Source of the DNA: Chryseobacterium camelliae
Lineage (GTDB): Bacteria > Bacteroidota > Bacteroidia > Flavobacteriales > Weeksellaceae
Reading direction: 5' to 3'
NCBI RefSeq assembly: GCF_027920545.1
Contig: NZ_CP115859.1
Span: 2,635,001-2,699,000 of the forward strand
DNA length: 64,000 nucleotides
Shown here piece by piece: positions 8,635 through 17,685 of the stretch. Below the pieces are notes generated by a model. It was not told the DNA's origin. It was given only the letters and a program-made list of their open reading frames with translations, and made no database searches. Positions within the stretch are counted from its first letter, which is position 1; the number at the start of each line of letters is the position of its first letter. A program made the position numbers and the translations under genes.

Positions 8635-10122
8635 ATGATATACGGTGTAGATACTTTCAGTTTCCATGATGTTTTGGAAATCTGTAAAGCTCCAAATAAG
8701 GCTAAGCTGAACAAAGCTGCGAAAGAACAAATCTTAAAATCTCAGAAGAATGTTCAGAAAATTGTAGACTCAGATCGTTGTGTTTATGGGATTAACACAG
8801 GTTTCGGACCTCTTTGCGATACAAAAATCTCTGCTGACGAAACAGCACAATTACAATATAATCTGATTATCTCTCACGCAGTAGGTGTAGGGAAACCGAT
8901 TGATAAAGAACTTTCAAAAATTATGATGATTGCTAAAGTTCATGCATTGTCAAAAGGATTTTCGGGAGTTTCTTTGGAAGTAATTGAGAGATTTATCTTA
9001 ATGCTTGAAAAAGACATTATTCCTGTTGTTCCGGAGCAAGGTTCTGTAGGAGCTTCAGGAGATTTAGCACCATTATCCCACCTTGTTTTACCACTTTTAG
9101 GACTTGGGCAAGTTTGGGTTGGAAATGAAATTTTTGAAACGGCTGAAGTTTTGGAGAAAAACGGTCTTGAACCATTGACTTTAGGACCAAAAGAAGGATT
9201 AGGGTTAATTAACGGAACCCAGTTTATCCTGGCTCATGCCATCAAAGGATTAGAAAAGTTTGAATACTTATTGGATTTGGCAGATATGACGGCAGCAATG
9301 AGCCTTGAAGCATACAGAGGTTCTCAAAGCCCGTTTAAAAAAGAGCTTCACGAAATCAGACCCTTTGAAGGAAGTAAAAAAGTGGCGGCAAGAATGCTGA
9401 AATTTTTAAAAGGTTCTGAAAATATGAAAGCGCACGAAGATTGTGAGAGAGTTCAGGATCCTTATTCAATGAGATGTGTTCCTCAGGTTCACGGAGCAAG
9501 CAGAAATGCTTTTGAACATTTGAAAATGATGGCTGAAACAGAATTGAATTCTGTAACGGACAATCCAATCGTTTTAAGTGCTGAAGAATCAATCTCAGGA
9601 GGAAATTTCCATGGACAATTGATGGCTTTACCATTAGATTATGCAACACTGGCTGCTGCTGAACTAGGAAATATTTCAGACAGAAGAAGCTATTTATTAC
9701 TGGAAGGAAAATATGGTTTACCAAGACTATTAACGGAAAGCTCCGGATTAAATTCAGGATTTATGATTCCTCAATATACTTCTGCGGCATTGGTTACAGA
9801 AAACAAAACATTATGTTTCCCGGCTTCTGCAGATTCAATTCCTACAAGTTTGGGACAGGAAGATCACGTTTCAATGGGAAGTATCTCCGGAAGAAAATTC
9901 AATCAGGTTTTGGGGAACTTAGTTAATATTTTAGCTGTAGAATTAATGTTTGCAGCACAGGGATTAGAATTCAGAAGACCTTCAAAATGTTCAAAAATCA
10001 TTGAAGAAAACTATGCAATTCTTCGTTCAAAAGTTGCTAAGCTTGAAGATGACCGCTTGATTGGACAAGATATGCTGGCAATTGCAGAATTGATTAATGA
10101 AAGAAAATTTATTGTCAACTAA
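8635..10122 (+). CDS. hutH: histidine ammonia-lyase
   Basis: First step of histidine catabolism: L-histidine to urocanate and ammonia, cytosolic. 495 residues, typical length. The Ala-Ser-Gly triplet that cyclises to the MIO electrophile is at residues 140-142 in GSVGASGDLAPLSHL. Other family blocks are YGINTGFGPL, LGLINGTQF, QDPYSMRCVPQVHGA and GGNFHGQ. No other hut gene is adjacent, so the pathway is scattered or incomplete here. A closely related aromatic ammonia-lyase or aminomutase specificity cannot be fully excluded by eye. Confidence 0.93.
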   Translation: MIYGVDTFSFHDVLEICKAPNKAKLNKAAKEQILKSQKNVQKIVDSDRCVYGINTGFGPLCDTKISADETAQLQYNLIISHAVGVGKPIDKELSKIMMIAKVHALSKGFSGVSLEVIERFILMLEKDIIPVVPEQGSVGASGDLAPLSHLVLPLLGLGQVWVGNEIFETAEVLEKNGLEPLTLGPKEGLGLINGTQFILAHAIKGLEKFEYLLDLADMTAAMSLEAYRGSQSPFKKELHEIRPFEGSKKVAARMLKFLKGSENMKAHEDCERVQDPYSMRCVPQVHGASRNAFEHLKMMAETELNSVTDNPIVLSAEESISGGNFHGQLMALPLDYATLAAAELGNISDRRSYLLLEGKYGLPRLLTESSGLNSGFMIPQYTSAALVTENKTLCFPASADSIPTSLGQEDHVSMGSISGRKFNQVLGNLVNILAVELMFAAQGLEFRRPSKCSKIIEENYAILRSKVAKLEDDRLIGQDMLAIAELINERKFIVN

Positions 10123-10134
10123 CGACAAATATTT

Positions 10135-10164
10135 AAAAGCTCCTTTATGGAGCTTTTATTTTTT
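10135..10164 (+). terminator. terminator of hutH
   Basis: AAAAGCTCC (10135-10143) pairs with GGAGCTTTT (10149-10157), with a T-rich tail, 13 bases after the hutH stop. Confidence 0.7.
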
Positions 10165-10210
10165 TAATGAAACTCTATATTTAGCATTAGTAAAATTTTA
10201 AAATTAAAAG

Positions 10211-10657
10211 ATGACCATAAAAAGAACAGATTCTTCCAATTCAGATTTTCAGCATTTAGTACAGTTTTTAGATCAGGATTTAGCCATTCGTGATGGTGAT
10301 GAACATTCGTTTTATCATCAGTTTAATTCTATTGATCTGTTGAAAAACTGTGTTCTTTTCTATGTAAATGAAAAACCTGTTGCTTGCGGAGCATTTAAAA
10401 AATTTGATGAAGAAACTGTGGAAATCAAAAGAATGTTTGTACAACCGGAATACAGAGGAAATGGGTATGCTTCGAAAATACTCAACGAATTAGAACTTTG
10501 GGCAAAAAGTGAAGGATACAAATTTGGTGTTTTAGAAACCGGACTGAAACAGCCGGAAGCTATTGCTTTATATAAGAAAAACGGATATCATCTCATCCCT
10601 AATTATGGACAATATATCGGTGTAGAGAATAGCGTTTGTTATAAAAAGGAACTGTAA
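10211..10657 (+). CDS. GNAT-family N-acetyltransferase
   Basis: 148 residues, single GNAT fold. The acetyl-CoA-binding motif A is VEIKRMFVQPEYRGNGYASKIL (residues about 76-97), with the Q/RxxGxG/A core as YRGNGYA, followed by LETGLKQPEAIALYKKNGY, the usual strand 5-helix 4 region. The substrate is unknown; relatives act on small amines, amino acids or protein N-termini. It is monocistronic between the hutH terminator and the subtilisin gene. Confidence 0.87.
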   Translation: MTIKRTDSSNSDFQHLVQFLDQDLAIRDGDEHSFYHQFNSIDLLKNCVLFYVNEKPVACGAFKKFDEETVEIKRMFVQPEYRGNGYASKILNELELWAKSEGYKFGVLETGLKQPEAIALYKKNGYHLIPNYGQYIGVENSVCYKKEL

Positions 10658-10774
10658 TTCATATTGTTATATATTATTTTCAGCATAATAAAAATAAGGG
10701 TAAATTAAATTCCAAATCTCTGTAATTCAATGTAAAGTGATATCTTGGTGATAACCAATCAAATATTATTTTAT

Positions 10775-12271
10775 ATGAAGAAAAATGCCTTTTACCTGCT
10801 CATTTTGTTTTTTGTTTTCACTGCGTGTAGCAGAGAAGATGTTCAAAACAATCCCGGAAACATTGAGGTTGCTCAGAAAGATCCTTTGACAGCAAAACAA
10901 ATCAATGAAAAAATTAATGAAACCATTAAAATGAAAGGAAGATTTTCCTGGAAGGAGTCTTCTGATTATTTTGTGTGGAGTGCAGTCTTCCAGGGGAATA
11001 AAATTGCATCCATCGGATTCGGTTCTTCTTTCGACAGAAGCTTAACTCCGGATAACCAAGCTATCGAAGAAGAAATTTTAAAAGTAATCGAACAGTACGA
11101 AGGAAAGACTGAAAGAACACTGTTGTCTTCAGATCAATATTTAAATCAAATCGACGTTGCCATAGAAAAGCAGGAAACGGTGATTGCACTCAGAAAAATG
11201 AAAAATATCCGTTATCTGGAGCCTGCGGATTACCGTTATTTTGAAAATGAACAAAAATTTGGAGCTACGGCAAAATCGAGTGGCAGTTCATCAGGATGCG
11301 GATTTGAATCTACAACTTTAAACGCTTCAGATTATACAACAGTAAGCCCCAATGCAAAAGCGCCCTGGTCTTTCACCAAACATAATATCATCAATGCCTG
11401 GAGTTACAGCTCAGGAGCCGGAATTACCATAGGAGTGATCGACAGTGGTGTTTCTCCTGAACAAACATTGTTGGGAAGCAGTTTTAATACCGGACTTTCG
11501 TCGGGAAGAACCATCAGCAAAAAAGGAGTATATGTAGATTCAGTTTGGCCGTGGAGTACAGGTTATGACGGTTCTGCAGATAAATGCGGCCACGGAACAA
11601 GTATGGCTGCTGCAATGGCATCTCCGAGAAATAACCTGGGACAGCCGGTTGGTGTTGCTTATAACGCGAATCTGGTAACATACAGAGCGGCTTCAAATGT
11701 GGTGTTGGACGGATATCACGAACAAAACGGAGTAAAGATTGCTTTTACAGAATTAGGAAATAATACGAGTGTTAAAATCATTTCAATGTCGATGGGGCAC
11801 ATTTTCTCTGTCGGAAAAATTGAAGATGGAGTAAAATATGCATATTCAAAAGGAAAGTTGATTTTCTGTGCGGGAGGAACTTCCACAAGCTTCACCAATT
11901 TCGTTGGAGTTATTTTTCCGGCATGGATGTCTGAAACACAAGCTATCACCGGAGTAAAAGAAAACACCTCCAACCAAAAATGTGATGTGTGTCATTCAGG
12001 AGCAGAAATTGATTTTACGTATCAGATGGAAAGATCTTCAGGAAACAGTATTCCGGTATTGAGCTATTACAACGGGCAAACCGATTATGTAGGCGGTTCT
12101 TCTGTAGCCACGGCTTCCACTGCAGGAATTGCAGCTTTAGTCTGGGCTAAAAACCCATCCTGGACGAGAGATCAGGTTCTGAACAAAATGAGACAGTCGG
12201 CAACCTATTATCCAACTCCGAACTCATCTTACGGATATGGAAATATTAATGTTTTACAGGCTGTTCAATAA
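10775..12271 (+). CDS. subtilisin-like (S8) serine peptidase lipoprotein
   Basis: 498 residues from the ATG at 10775; a TTG 30 bases upstream is disfavoured because it precedes the signal peptide. Lipoprotein signal MKKNAFYLLILFFVFTAC with the lipobox Cys at residue 18. A propeptide-like region of about 130 residues is followed by the S8 domain: Asp in GVIDSGVSPE, His in CGHGTSMAAAMA, and Ser in GGSSVATASTAGIAALVWA. The family oxyanion Asn cannot be placed with confidence. An unusual CDVCH (CxxCH) sits between His and Ser. Probably an envelope-anchored protease; targets unknown. Confidence 0.9.
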   Translation: MKKNAFYLLILFFVFTACSREDVQNNPGNIEVAQKDPLTAKQINEKINETIKMKGRFSWKESSDYFVWSAVFQGNKIASIGFGSSFDRSLTPDNQAIEEEILKVIEQYEGKTERTLLSSDQYLNQIDVAIEKQETVIALRKMKNIRYLEPADYRYFENEQKFGATAKSSGSSSGCGFESTTLNASDYTTVSPNAKAPWSFTKHNIINAWSYSSGAGITIGVIDSGVSPEQTLLGSSFNTGLSSGRTISKKGVYVDSVWPWSTGYDGSADKCGHGTSMAAAMASPRNNLGQPVGVAYNANLVTYRAASNVVLDGYHEQNGVKIAFTELGNNTSVKIISMSMGHIFSVGKIEDGVKYAYSKGKLIFCAGGTSTSFTNFVGVIFPAWMSETQAITGVKENTSNQKCDVCHSGAEIDFTYQMERSSGNSIPVLSYYNGQTDYVGGSSVATASTAGIAALVWAKNPSWTRDQVLNKMRQSATYYPTPNSSYGYGNINVLQAVQ

Positions 12272-12295
12272 GATTTAATTAACCACCTAAATAGA

Positions 12296-12330
12296 AAAAG
12301 TACTGTTGATAATGAGCAACGGTACTTTTT
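12296..12330 (+). terminator. terminator of the S8 peptidase gene
   Basis: AAAAGTAC-t-GTTG pairs with CAAC-g-GTACTTTT across a 7-base loop, then Ts. It lies 25 bases after the stop. Confidence 0.65.
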
Positions 12331-12354
12331 CATTTATAATTAACAAGATTAGAT

Positions 12355-13182
12355 TTATCCGATTTTCACACTTGTCATGCTTAGAGATCCGCCAATCAGT
12401 TCATCATTGAATAAAGTTAAATTTTCCGATTGATCTTTTAATCCTAATGTATAAATCAAAGGTAAATAATGATCAGGAGTAGGAATCGCATATTGTAATG
12501 AGGTTCCTTGCTTTTGATAATCAATTATATTTTGGAAATTGCCGTCCAAAAGCCAGTTGTTGGTTTTTTCACGGGCTTCAATCGCCCAATCCCAACCTGC
12601 TCCGACCGTATTGATATTTCTCCAGTCGATCAATCTTAGGTTATGAACAATATTTCCGCTTCCGATGATCAGAATTCCTTTTTCACGAAGCTTATTTAAT
12701 CTTTTTGCCAAATCAAAATGATATTGAGTAGGTTTTGTATAATCAATACTCATCTGGATCACTGGAATGTCTGCATTGGGATACATGTGCTTGATAACCG
12801 ACCAGGCTCCGTGATCCAATCCCCAGTTGTGATCTTCTTCTACGATAACAGGTGCCAATAATTCTGCTGTTTCTCTCGCCAATTCAGGATTACCGGGAGC
12901 AGGATACTGAACATCAAACAGAGCCTGCGGAAAACCGCCAAAATCATGAATCGTTCTTGGCATATCCATCGCAGTCACCTTTGTTCCGTGTGTAAACCAG
13001 TGTGCAGAAATGCATAAAATGGCATTCGGTTTCGGAATTTCAGTCGCTGCTTTTCTGAAACCTTGTACAAACTGATTTTCCTCAATAGCGTTCATCGGTG
13101 AGCCATGCCCAAGAAAAAGAACAGGCATTTTCTGGGTATTACCGAAGTTTTCGCTAATATTTTGTAAATCGTTCAGGTTCAT
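12355..13182 (-). CDS. ygiD: 4,5-DOPA-extradiol-type aromatic ring-opening dioxygenase
   Basis: 275 residues from the ATG at 13182 (MNLNDLQNIS). The longer reading from 13227 starts inside the yceI terminator hairpin and is rejected. Class III extradiol (LigB-like) fold with expected metal ligands: His in LFLGHGSPMNAI, His in CISAHWFTHG, and conserved IHDFGGFPQALFDVQYPAPG, LDHGAWSVI and GSGNIVHNLR. Plant and bacterial relatives open the ring of L-DOPA or other catechols; the true substrate here is unknown. Downstream of and co-directional with yceI but separated by a terminator. Confidence 0.9.
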   Translation of the reverse strand: MNLNDLQNISENFGNTQKMPVLFLGHGSPMNAIEENQFVQGFRKAATEIPKPNAILCISAHWFTHGTKVTAMDMPRTIHDFGGFPQALFDVQYPAPGNPELARETAELLAPVIVEEDHNWGLDHGAWSVIKHMYPNADIPVIQMSIDYTKPTQYHFDLAKRLNKLREKGILIIGSGNIVHNLRLIDWRNINTVGAGWDWAIEAREKTNNWLLDGNFQNIIDYQKQGTSLQYAIPTPDHYLPLIYTLGLKDQSENLTLFNDELIGGSLSMTSVKIG

Positions 13183-13202
13183 TTTATTTTTGAGATAAAT
13201 AG

Positions 13203-13251
13203 AAAAAAGAGCAAAGAGTAAAGACATAGCATCTTTTTCTTTGCTCTTTTA
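13203..13251 (-). terminator. terminator of yceI
   Basis: A 12-bp stem: AAAAGAGCAAAG (13205-13216) with CTTTGCTCTTTT (13239-13250). Read leftward, it follows the yceI stop at 13270. Confidence 0.65.
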
Positions 13252-13269
13252 TCTTGATTTTGTCTGTTA

Positions 13270-13782
13270 TTATGCTTGTTTTACAAACTGTAATTCACCA
13301 GCTAATTTTACTTCTTCACTTACCATTACCCCTCCTGCTTCAAGAGCTGCATTCCAGTTCAGTCCGAAATCTTTTCTGTTGATTTTTCCTTCAAAAGAGA
13401 ATCCTGCTTTTGTATTTCCCCATGGATCTACATTGATTCCGTTGAAATCTACTTCAAGACTTACAGGTTTTGTAATTCCGTTGATGGTAAGATTTCCTGT
13501 AACATTTCCGTTCAATGCCTGAGAATCGAAAGTGATGGTAGGATTTGCTTCAGCATTAAAAAATTCTGCAGACTTTAAATGATTATCTCTGTCTGTATTA
13601 TGCGTTGAAATAGAAGCCGTCTGAATCGTTGCAGTTGTTTTAGCATTAGCGAAAGTATCGTCATCAGCTTCGATTTCTGCGTTAAAGTTGGTGAAGTTTC
13701 CTTTAATATTAGAAATCATCATGTGTTTTACTTTGAAAGTAATTTCACTATGCGCTGGGTCTAGGTTCCATTTTGTTGCCAT
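13270..13782 (-). CDS. YceI-family lipocalin-like protein
   Basis: 170 residues, the entire YceI beta-barrel that binds an isoprenoid such as polyprenyl chains in characterised members. Signature N-terminus MATKWNLDPAHSEITFKVKHM, then TIQTASISTHNTDRDNHLKSAEFFNA, NLTINGITKPVSLEVDFNG and FSFEGKINRKDFGLNWN. No signal peptide, so this copy is cytosolic, unlike periplasmic YceI of E. coli. Its promoter overlaps a long inverted repeat (see 13815-13871), suggesting repression or activation by a dimeric regulator. Confidence 0.93.
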   Translation of the reverse strand: MATKWNLDPAHSEITFKVKHMMISNIKGNFTNFNAEIEADDDTFANAKTTATIQTASISTHNTDRDNHLKSAEFFNAEANPTITFDSQALNGNVTGNLTINGITKPVSLEVDFNGINVDPWGNTKAGFSFEGKINRKDFGLNWNAALEAGGVMVSEEVKLAGELQFVKQA

Positions 13783-13814
13783 TGTATTACTATTTTTTAT
13801 TGTTATTTATAGTG

Positions 13815-13841
13815 CAAATTTATATCAAGAGACAGGAACAA
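13815..13841 (-). promoter_or_regulatory. yceI promoter
   Basis: On the minus strand TTTG (-33, 13839-13842) is followed after 16 bases by TAAATTTG (13815-13822), a full match to the Bacteroidota TAnnTTTG -7 box. The start codon is 33 bases downstream. Confidence 0.55.
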
Positions 13842-13871
13842 ATCATTGATTTAGGATAAGAAATGATTTGT
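13838..13871. promoter_or_regulatory. candidate operator: inverted repeat over the yceI -33 element
   Basis: Perfect 10-bp inverted repeat ACAAATCATT (13838-13847) and AATGATTTGT (13862-13871) separated by 14 bases. One arm contains the -33 TTTG of yceI. There is no T-run after it, so an operator is more likely than a terminator. The rest of the 361-bp gap up to 14143 is AT-rich and holds no gene that I can see. Confidence 0.45.
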
Positions 13872-14143
13872 GTTTTATTTTTTTACTACATCCATTACTT
13901 ATTAGAATAATCATTTTTTGCAAGATTGTCATTTCTACGATAGGAGAAATCTAAATTATGATTAATAGATTGACAAATACATAATCACAAAAACGGGCAA
14001 TCATACGTTATGTTAAAAAACGCACTATTAAGTTAAGAAATAAATCGTTTCTATTTATTATTATGGTTTTGCAATCTTTTTATTTTAACATTTCTTAACG
14101 GTTGGTTTTTATTTCTTATTTTTGGTGGATTCAATTTTATACA

Positions 14144-16285
14144 ATGAAATTACATAAGTTTTCTTTATTGATGCTGGTTTTGGGAAGCTCGGCATTTGCT
14201 CAGACTCAAAAATTTACGATGGCGGAAGCCGTGAATGGCTTAAGAAGCAACCTTGCAGTAAAAAATATCTCACAATTTTCATGGTCGAATGATGGGAAAT
14301 CATACATTCAGGCAGTGAAAGGCGGATATTTAATCACAGATATAAAAACTAACAAGCAGGATACGCTGGTGTCTTTATCTCAACTTAACAAATCATTTGC
14401 AGGCAATAAATTAAAAGCGGTTCCGCAAATTAAGTTTATCAGCAATTCTAACGGGTATTTCAATTCCAATGATCAGATGGTTTGGCTGGAAAAATCAGGA
14501 AATGACTGGAAAGTAAAAAATTCTGTTGCGGTAGACAAAGAAGCTTCCAACCTAAAAATATTTGGAGAGAATGAGACTTTTGCTTTTACGGTAAAGAACA
14601 ATTTATTTGTGAATAAAAACGGAAAAACAATTGCCGTAACGAATGATTCCAATGAAAACATTTTAAATGGTGCTTCCAATGTTCACAGAAACGAATTTGG
14701 AATTGATACGGGAATTTTTCCTGCACCGAATTCTGAAAGTGTAGCTTTCTACAGAATGGATCAAACTATGGTGGCAGATTATCCGATCATCGACTGGTCT
14801 GTAACTCCTGCTGTCAATCATAATATTAAATACCCGATGGCGGGGCAGACTTCGCATCAGGTAACATTAGGGGTTTACAATATTAAAACTCAGTCAACCA
14901 CTTTCTTAAATATTGAAGGAGAAAAAGATCAGTATTTGACGGCAGTTACGTGGAGCCCCGATTCAAAATATATCTTTGTAGGAGTATTGAACAGAGGTCA
15001 GAATCATATGAAAATGAACCAGTATGATGCAGCTACAGGAAATTTGGTAAAAACATTATTTGAAGAGACTAGTGATAAGTATGTTGAACCACAACATCCG
15101 TTGACGTTCTTCCCGGATTCCAATACAGATTTTATCTGGCAGAGTCAGAGAACGGGATACAATCACTTATTCCACTATAGCTTAGAAAAAGGATTGATTG
15201 CTCAGATTACGAAAGGAGACTGGTTGGTAACCGATATTTTAGGTTTTAATGAAAATAAAAAGGAAATCTATTTCACTTCTACGAAAGAAACTCCTTTAGA
15301 AAAGCATTTGTACAGAATTAACTGGGCGAATTTTAAAATGCAGAGAATGGATAATGCAGAAGGAGTTCACGCCGGAATTTTAAGCAGCGATGGAAATTAC
15401 TTGTATGACTCTTACAGCAATGCAAATACGCCAAGAGTTGTGAATGTTATCAATACAACGACATTAAAATCAAATACGATTCTTACTGCGGAAAATACCT
15501 TAAAAAACTATCAGAGACCTGAAATCAAAAGTGTAAACTTTAAAGCCGATGACGGAACGATCTTGTACGGAAAGATGATTCTTCCGACAGATTTTGATGC
15601 GAATAAAAAATATCCGGCAATCGTTTATTTGTACAACGGACCACACTTACAATTAATTACCAATACATTCCCGGCTTCCGGAAACCTTTGGTATGAATAT
15701 ATGGCTCAAAACGGATACATCATTTTCACGATGGACGGAAGAGGTTCCGCCAACCGAGGACTGAAGTTCGAGCAGGCGGTATTCAGAAACTTAGGAACAA
15801 CGGAAATGAATGATCAGATGAAAGGAGTAGAATATTTACAGTCTCTTCCTTATGTAGACTCTGAGAAAATGGGAATTCACGGATGGAGCTTCGGAGGATT
15901 TATGACGACAAGTTTTATGCTTCGTAAACCTGATGTTTTCAAAGTAGGAGTAGCGGGAGGACCTGTAATCGACTGGAGTATGTACGAAATTATGTACGGA
16001 GAAAGATATATGGATACTCCGCAAGAAAATCCGCAGGGATATGCAAAGGCAAATCTTTTGGATAAAGTTCAGAACTTGAAAGGAAAACTATTAATGATTC
16101 ACGGAGCGCAGGATGATGTAGTAGTTTGGCAGCATTCTGTTAAATTCATTAAAGCTGCAGTAGACAACGGCGTTCAGTTGGATTACTTTGCTTATCCGGG
16201 ACATCCGCACAATGTAATCGGGAAAGACCGAGTACACCTGATGCAGAAAATCACAGATTATTTTGATCAGAATTTAAAAAAATAA
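14144..16285 (+). CDS. S9 family (dipeptidyl peptidase IV-like) peptidase
   Basis: 713 residues from the ATG at 14144, which begins the signal peptide MKLHKFSLLMLVLGSSAFAQ. An earlier GTG/TTG reading only adds residues before it. N-terminal DPP-IV beta-propeller (about 40-450; FGIDTGIFPAPNSESVAFYRMDQ, TWSPDSKYIFV). C-terminal alpha/beta hydrolase: catalytic Ser in GWSFGGFM (about residue 580), Asp in HGAQDDVV, His in GHPHNV. Periplasmic removal of Xaa-Pro type dipeptides is the expected role. Monocistronic with its own terminator. Confidence 0.93.
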   Translation: MKLHKFSLLMLVLGSSAFAQTQKFTMAEAVNGLRSNLAVKNISQFSWSNDGKSYIQAVKGGYLITDIKTNKQDTLVSLSQLNKSFAGNKLKAVPQIKFISNSNGYFNSNDQMVWLEKSGNDWKVKNSVAVDKEASNLKIFGENETFAFTVKNNLFVNKNGKTIAVTNDSNENILNGASNVHRNEFGIDTGIFPAPNSESVAFYRMDQTMVADYPIIDWSVTPAVNHNIKYPMAGQTSHQVTLGVYNIKTQSTTFLNIEGEKDQYLTAVTWSPDSKYIFVGVLNRGQNHMKMNQYDAATGNLVKTLFEETSDKYVEPQHPLTFFPDSNTDFIWQSQRTGYNHLFHYSLEKGLIAQITKGDWLVTDILGFNENKKEIYFTSTKETPLEKHLYRINWANFKMQRMDNAEGVHAGILSSDGNYLYDSYSNANTPRVVNVINTTTLKSNTILTAENTLKNYQRPEIKSVNFKADDGTILYGKMILPTDFDANKKYPAIVYLYNGPHLQLITNTFPASGNLWYEYMAQNGYIIFTMDGRGSANRGLKFEQAVFRNLGTTEMNDQMKGVEYLQSLPYVDSEKMGIHGWSFGGFMTTSFMLRKPDVFKVGVAGGPVIDWSMYEIMYGERYMDTPQENPQGYAKANLLDKVQNLKGKLLMIHGAQDDVVVWQHSVKFIKAAVDNGVQLDYFAYPGHPHNVIGKDRVHLMQKITDYFDQNLKK

Positions 16286-16292
16286 ATAATTA

Positions 16293-16321
16293 AAATCCAG
16301 CCGGTGAGGTTGGATTTTTTA
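16293..16321 (+). terminator. terminator of the S9 peptidase gene
   Basis: AATCCAgCC and GGtTGGATT pair across a 5-base loop, followed by Ts, 8 bases after the stop. Confidence 0.6.
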
Positions 16322-16340
16322 TTTGTCCAAAATTTAAAAT

Positions 16341-16505
16341 GACATAGGAAACTGAGCGTCAAGAAAATTAAAAATTAATCCGTTAAAAAATTTCCACTGT
16401 TCGAAGTGCGAGAGAAATTTATAACTGAAAGACAAATCCTGTTATCGCACAAGTTTTGGAAATTTTAGGATTGAGTTTTAATTTTTAGCATTCAGTTTCT
16501 AAGTC
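16341..16505. repeat. nested palindromic intergenic element, about 165 bp
   Basis: Three concentric inverted arms. The outer arm is GACATAGGAAACTGA (16341-16355) with TTCAGTTTCTAAGTC (16491-16505), nearly complementary. The middle arm is TTAAAAATTAA with TTTTAATTTTTA (around 16369-16378 and 16477-16487). The inner arm is AAAATTTCCA (16387-16396) with TGGAAATTTT (16457-16466), perfect and flanked by AATCC/GGATT. There is no ORF. It looks like a MITE or other dispersed palindromic repeat; only one copy is seen in this window. Confidence 0.5.
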
Positions 16506-16581
16506 TTGAATTTTTGTTTCAAGACAAAAGAAAAGCCATCCATTCTTATCAAAGATCAATGCATTTGAGTTATAAGAAACC

Positions 16582-16589
16582 TACTTTTG
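16582..16589 (+). promoter_or_regulatory. -7 element of the luciferase-like gene
   Basis: TACTTTTG matches TAnnTTTG, 19 bases before the ATG at 16609. A TTTG at 16564-16567 lies 14 bases upstream, slightly closer than usual. Confidence 0.45.
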
Positions 16590-16608
16590 TATCACTAAAA
16601 TCAACAAT

Positions 16609-17634
16609 ATGGAATTAGGAATAGGAATGTTTGGAGATCTTTCATTAGATCAGACAACCGGAAAATATAGAGATGCAGGAGTGAAAATTCGTGAAATCCT
16701 TGATCAGGTAAAATTCATGGATGAGGTGGGAATAGATGTTTTCGCCATGGGAGAGCATCACCGTCCCGATTATGCGGTTTCATCACCGGAAATTATTTTG
16801 GCAGCTGCGGCAAGTATTACGAAAAATATAAAATTGGCAAGTGGTGTTACGGTTTTAAGTTCATCCGAGCCAGTGAAGGTTTATGAAGATTTCTCAACCT
16901 TGGATTTGATTTCTGATGGTCGTGCTGAAATTTTCGTCGGAAGGGGAAGCTTTATAGAATCTTTCCCTTTATATGGCTATTCTTTGAATGATTATGAGCA
17001 GCTATTTGATGAAAAACTAGAATTATTGCTAAAGATCAATTCAGAAGAAAATGTTTCATGGTCAGGGAAGCTACGTGCGCCAATGCAAAATCAAACGGTT
17101 TATCCGAGAGCAAAAAATGACGGAAAACTATCGATCTGGAGAGCCGTTGGCGGAACCCCGCAATCGGTTTTGAGTGCTGCACAGTTGGGAATGCCTTTAG
17201 TGGTAGCGATTATTGGCGGAATGCCGATTCAGTTTAGAAATTTAATTGAATTTTATAAGCAGGAATATAAAAATGCAGGTCATGATATAGATAAAATGCA
17301 GATTGCGATCCACTCACATACTTTTGTGAGCGACGACCAAAACGTGGTAGACGGATATTTCCACAATTATAAATCTCAAATGGACAGAATCGGAGCTTCA
17401 AGAGGTTGGGCGCCTTATACAAAAATGCAGTATGACGGAGGAAGAAGCAAAGACGGAGCGTTATTCATTGGAAGTGCTGCAGAAGTAGCAGATAAAATAG
17501 CTTACATGAAAGAGATTTTTGGAATTACAAGATTTATCGGTCATATGGATGTGGGAGATCCTTCACACGATATTATGATGAAATCTATCGAATTGTTTGG
17601 AAATGAAGTGAAACCGCTCATTAAAAACTTATAA
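16609..17634 (+). CDS. LLM-class flavin-dependent oxidoreductase
   Basis: 341 residues, bacterial luciferase-like (beta/alpha)8 barrel using FMNH2 or F420-type cofactor. MELGIGMFGD opens the barrel. FAMGEHHRPDYAVSSP, LASGVTVLSSSEPVKVYEDF and LDLISDGRAEIFVGRGS are the characteristic blocks, and the C-terminal GSAAEVADKIAYMKEIFG helix is also typical. The substrate is unknown; relatives oxidise alkanes, alkanals or thiophene-like compounds. Monocistronic, ending in a very strong terminator. Confidence 0.9.
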   Translation: MELGIGMFGDLSLDQTTGKYRDAGVKIREILDQVKFMDEVGIDVFAMGEHHRPDYAVSSPEIILAAAASITKNIKLASGVTVLSSSEPVKVYEDFSTLDLISDGRAEIFVGRGSFIESFPLYGYSLNDYEQLFDEKLELLLKINSEENVSWSGKLRAPMQNQTVYPRAKNDGKLSIWRAVGGTPQSVLSAAQLGMPLVVAIIGGMPIQFRNLIEFYKQEYKNAGHDIDKMQIAIHSHTFVSDDQNVVDGYFHNYKSQMDRIGASRGWAPYTKMQYDGGRSKDGALFIGSAAEVADKIAYMKEIFGITRFIGHMDVGDPSHDIMMKSIELFGNEVKPLIKNL

Positions 17635-17636
17635 AG

Positions 17637-17671
17637 AAAACCGCCGCTGAAAACTTCAGCGGCGGTTTTTA
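17637..17671. terminator. bidirectional terminator
   Basis: GC-rich 15-bp arms AAAACCGCCGCTGAA and TTCAGCGGCGGTTTT with a 3-base loop, then T. It lies between the convergent genes ending at 17634 and 17686 and serves both. Confidence 0.88.
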
Positions 17672-17685
17672 TTTATGTGATACAG

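Noticed and set aside
13183..13227. Longer N-terminus of the DOPA dioxygenase
   Set aside because: The extra codons lie in the terminator hairpin of yceI; the family N-terminus begins at the ATG at 13182.
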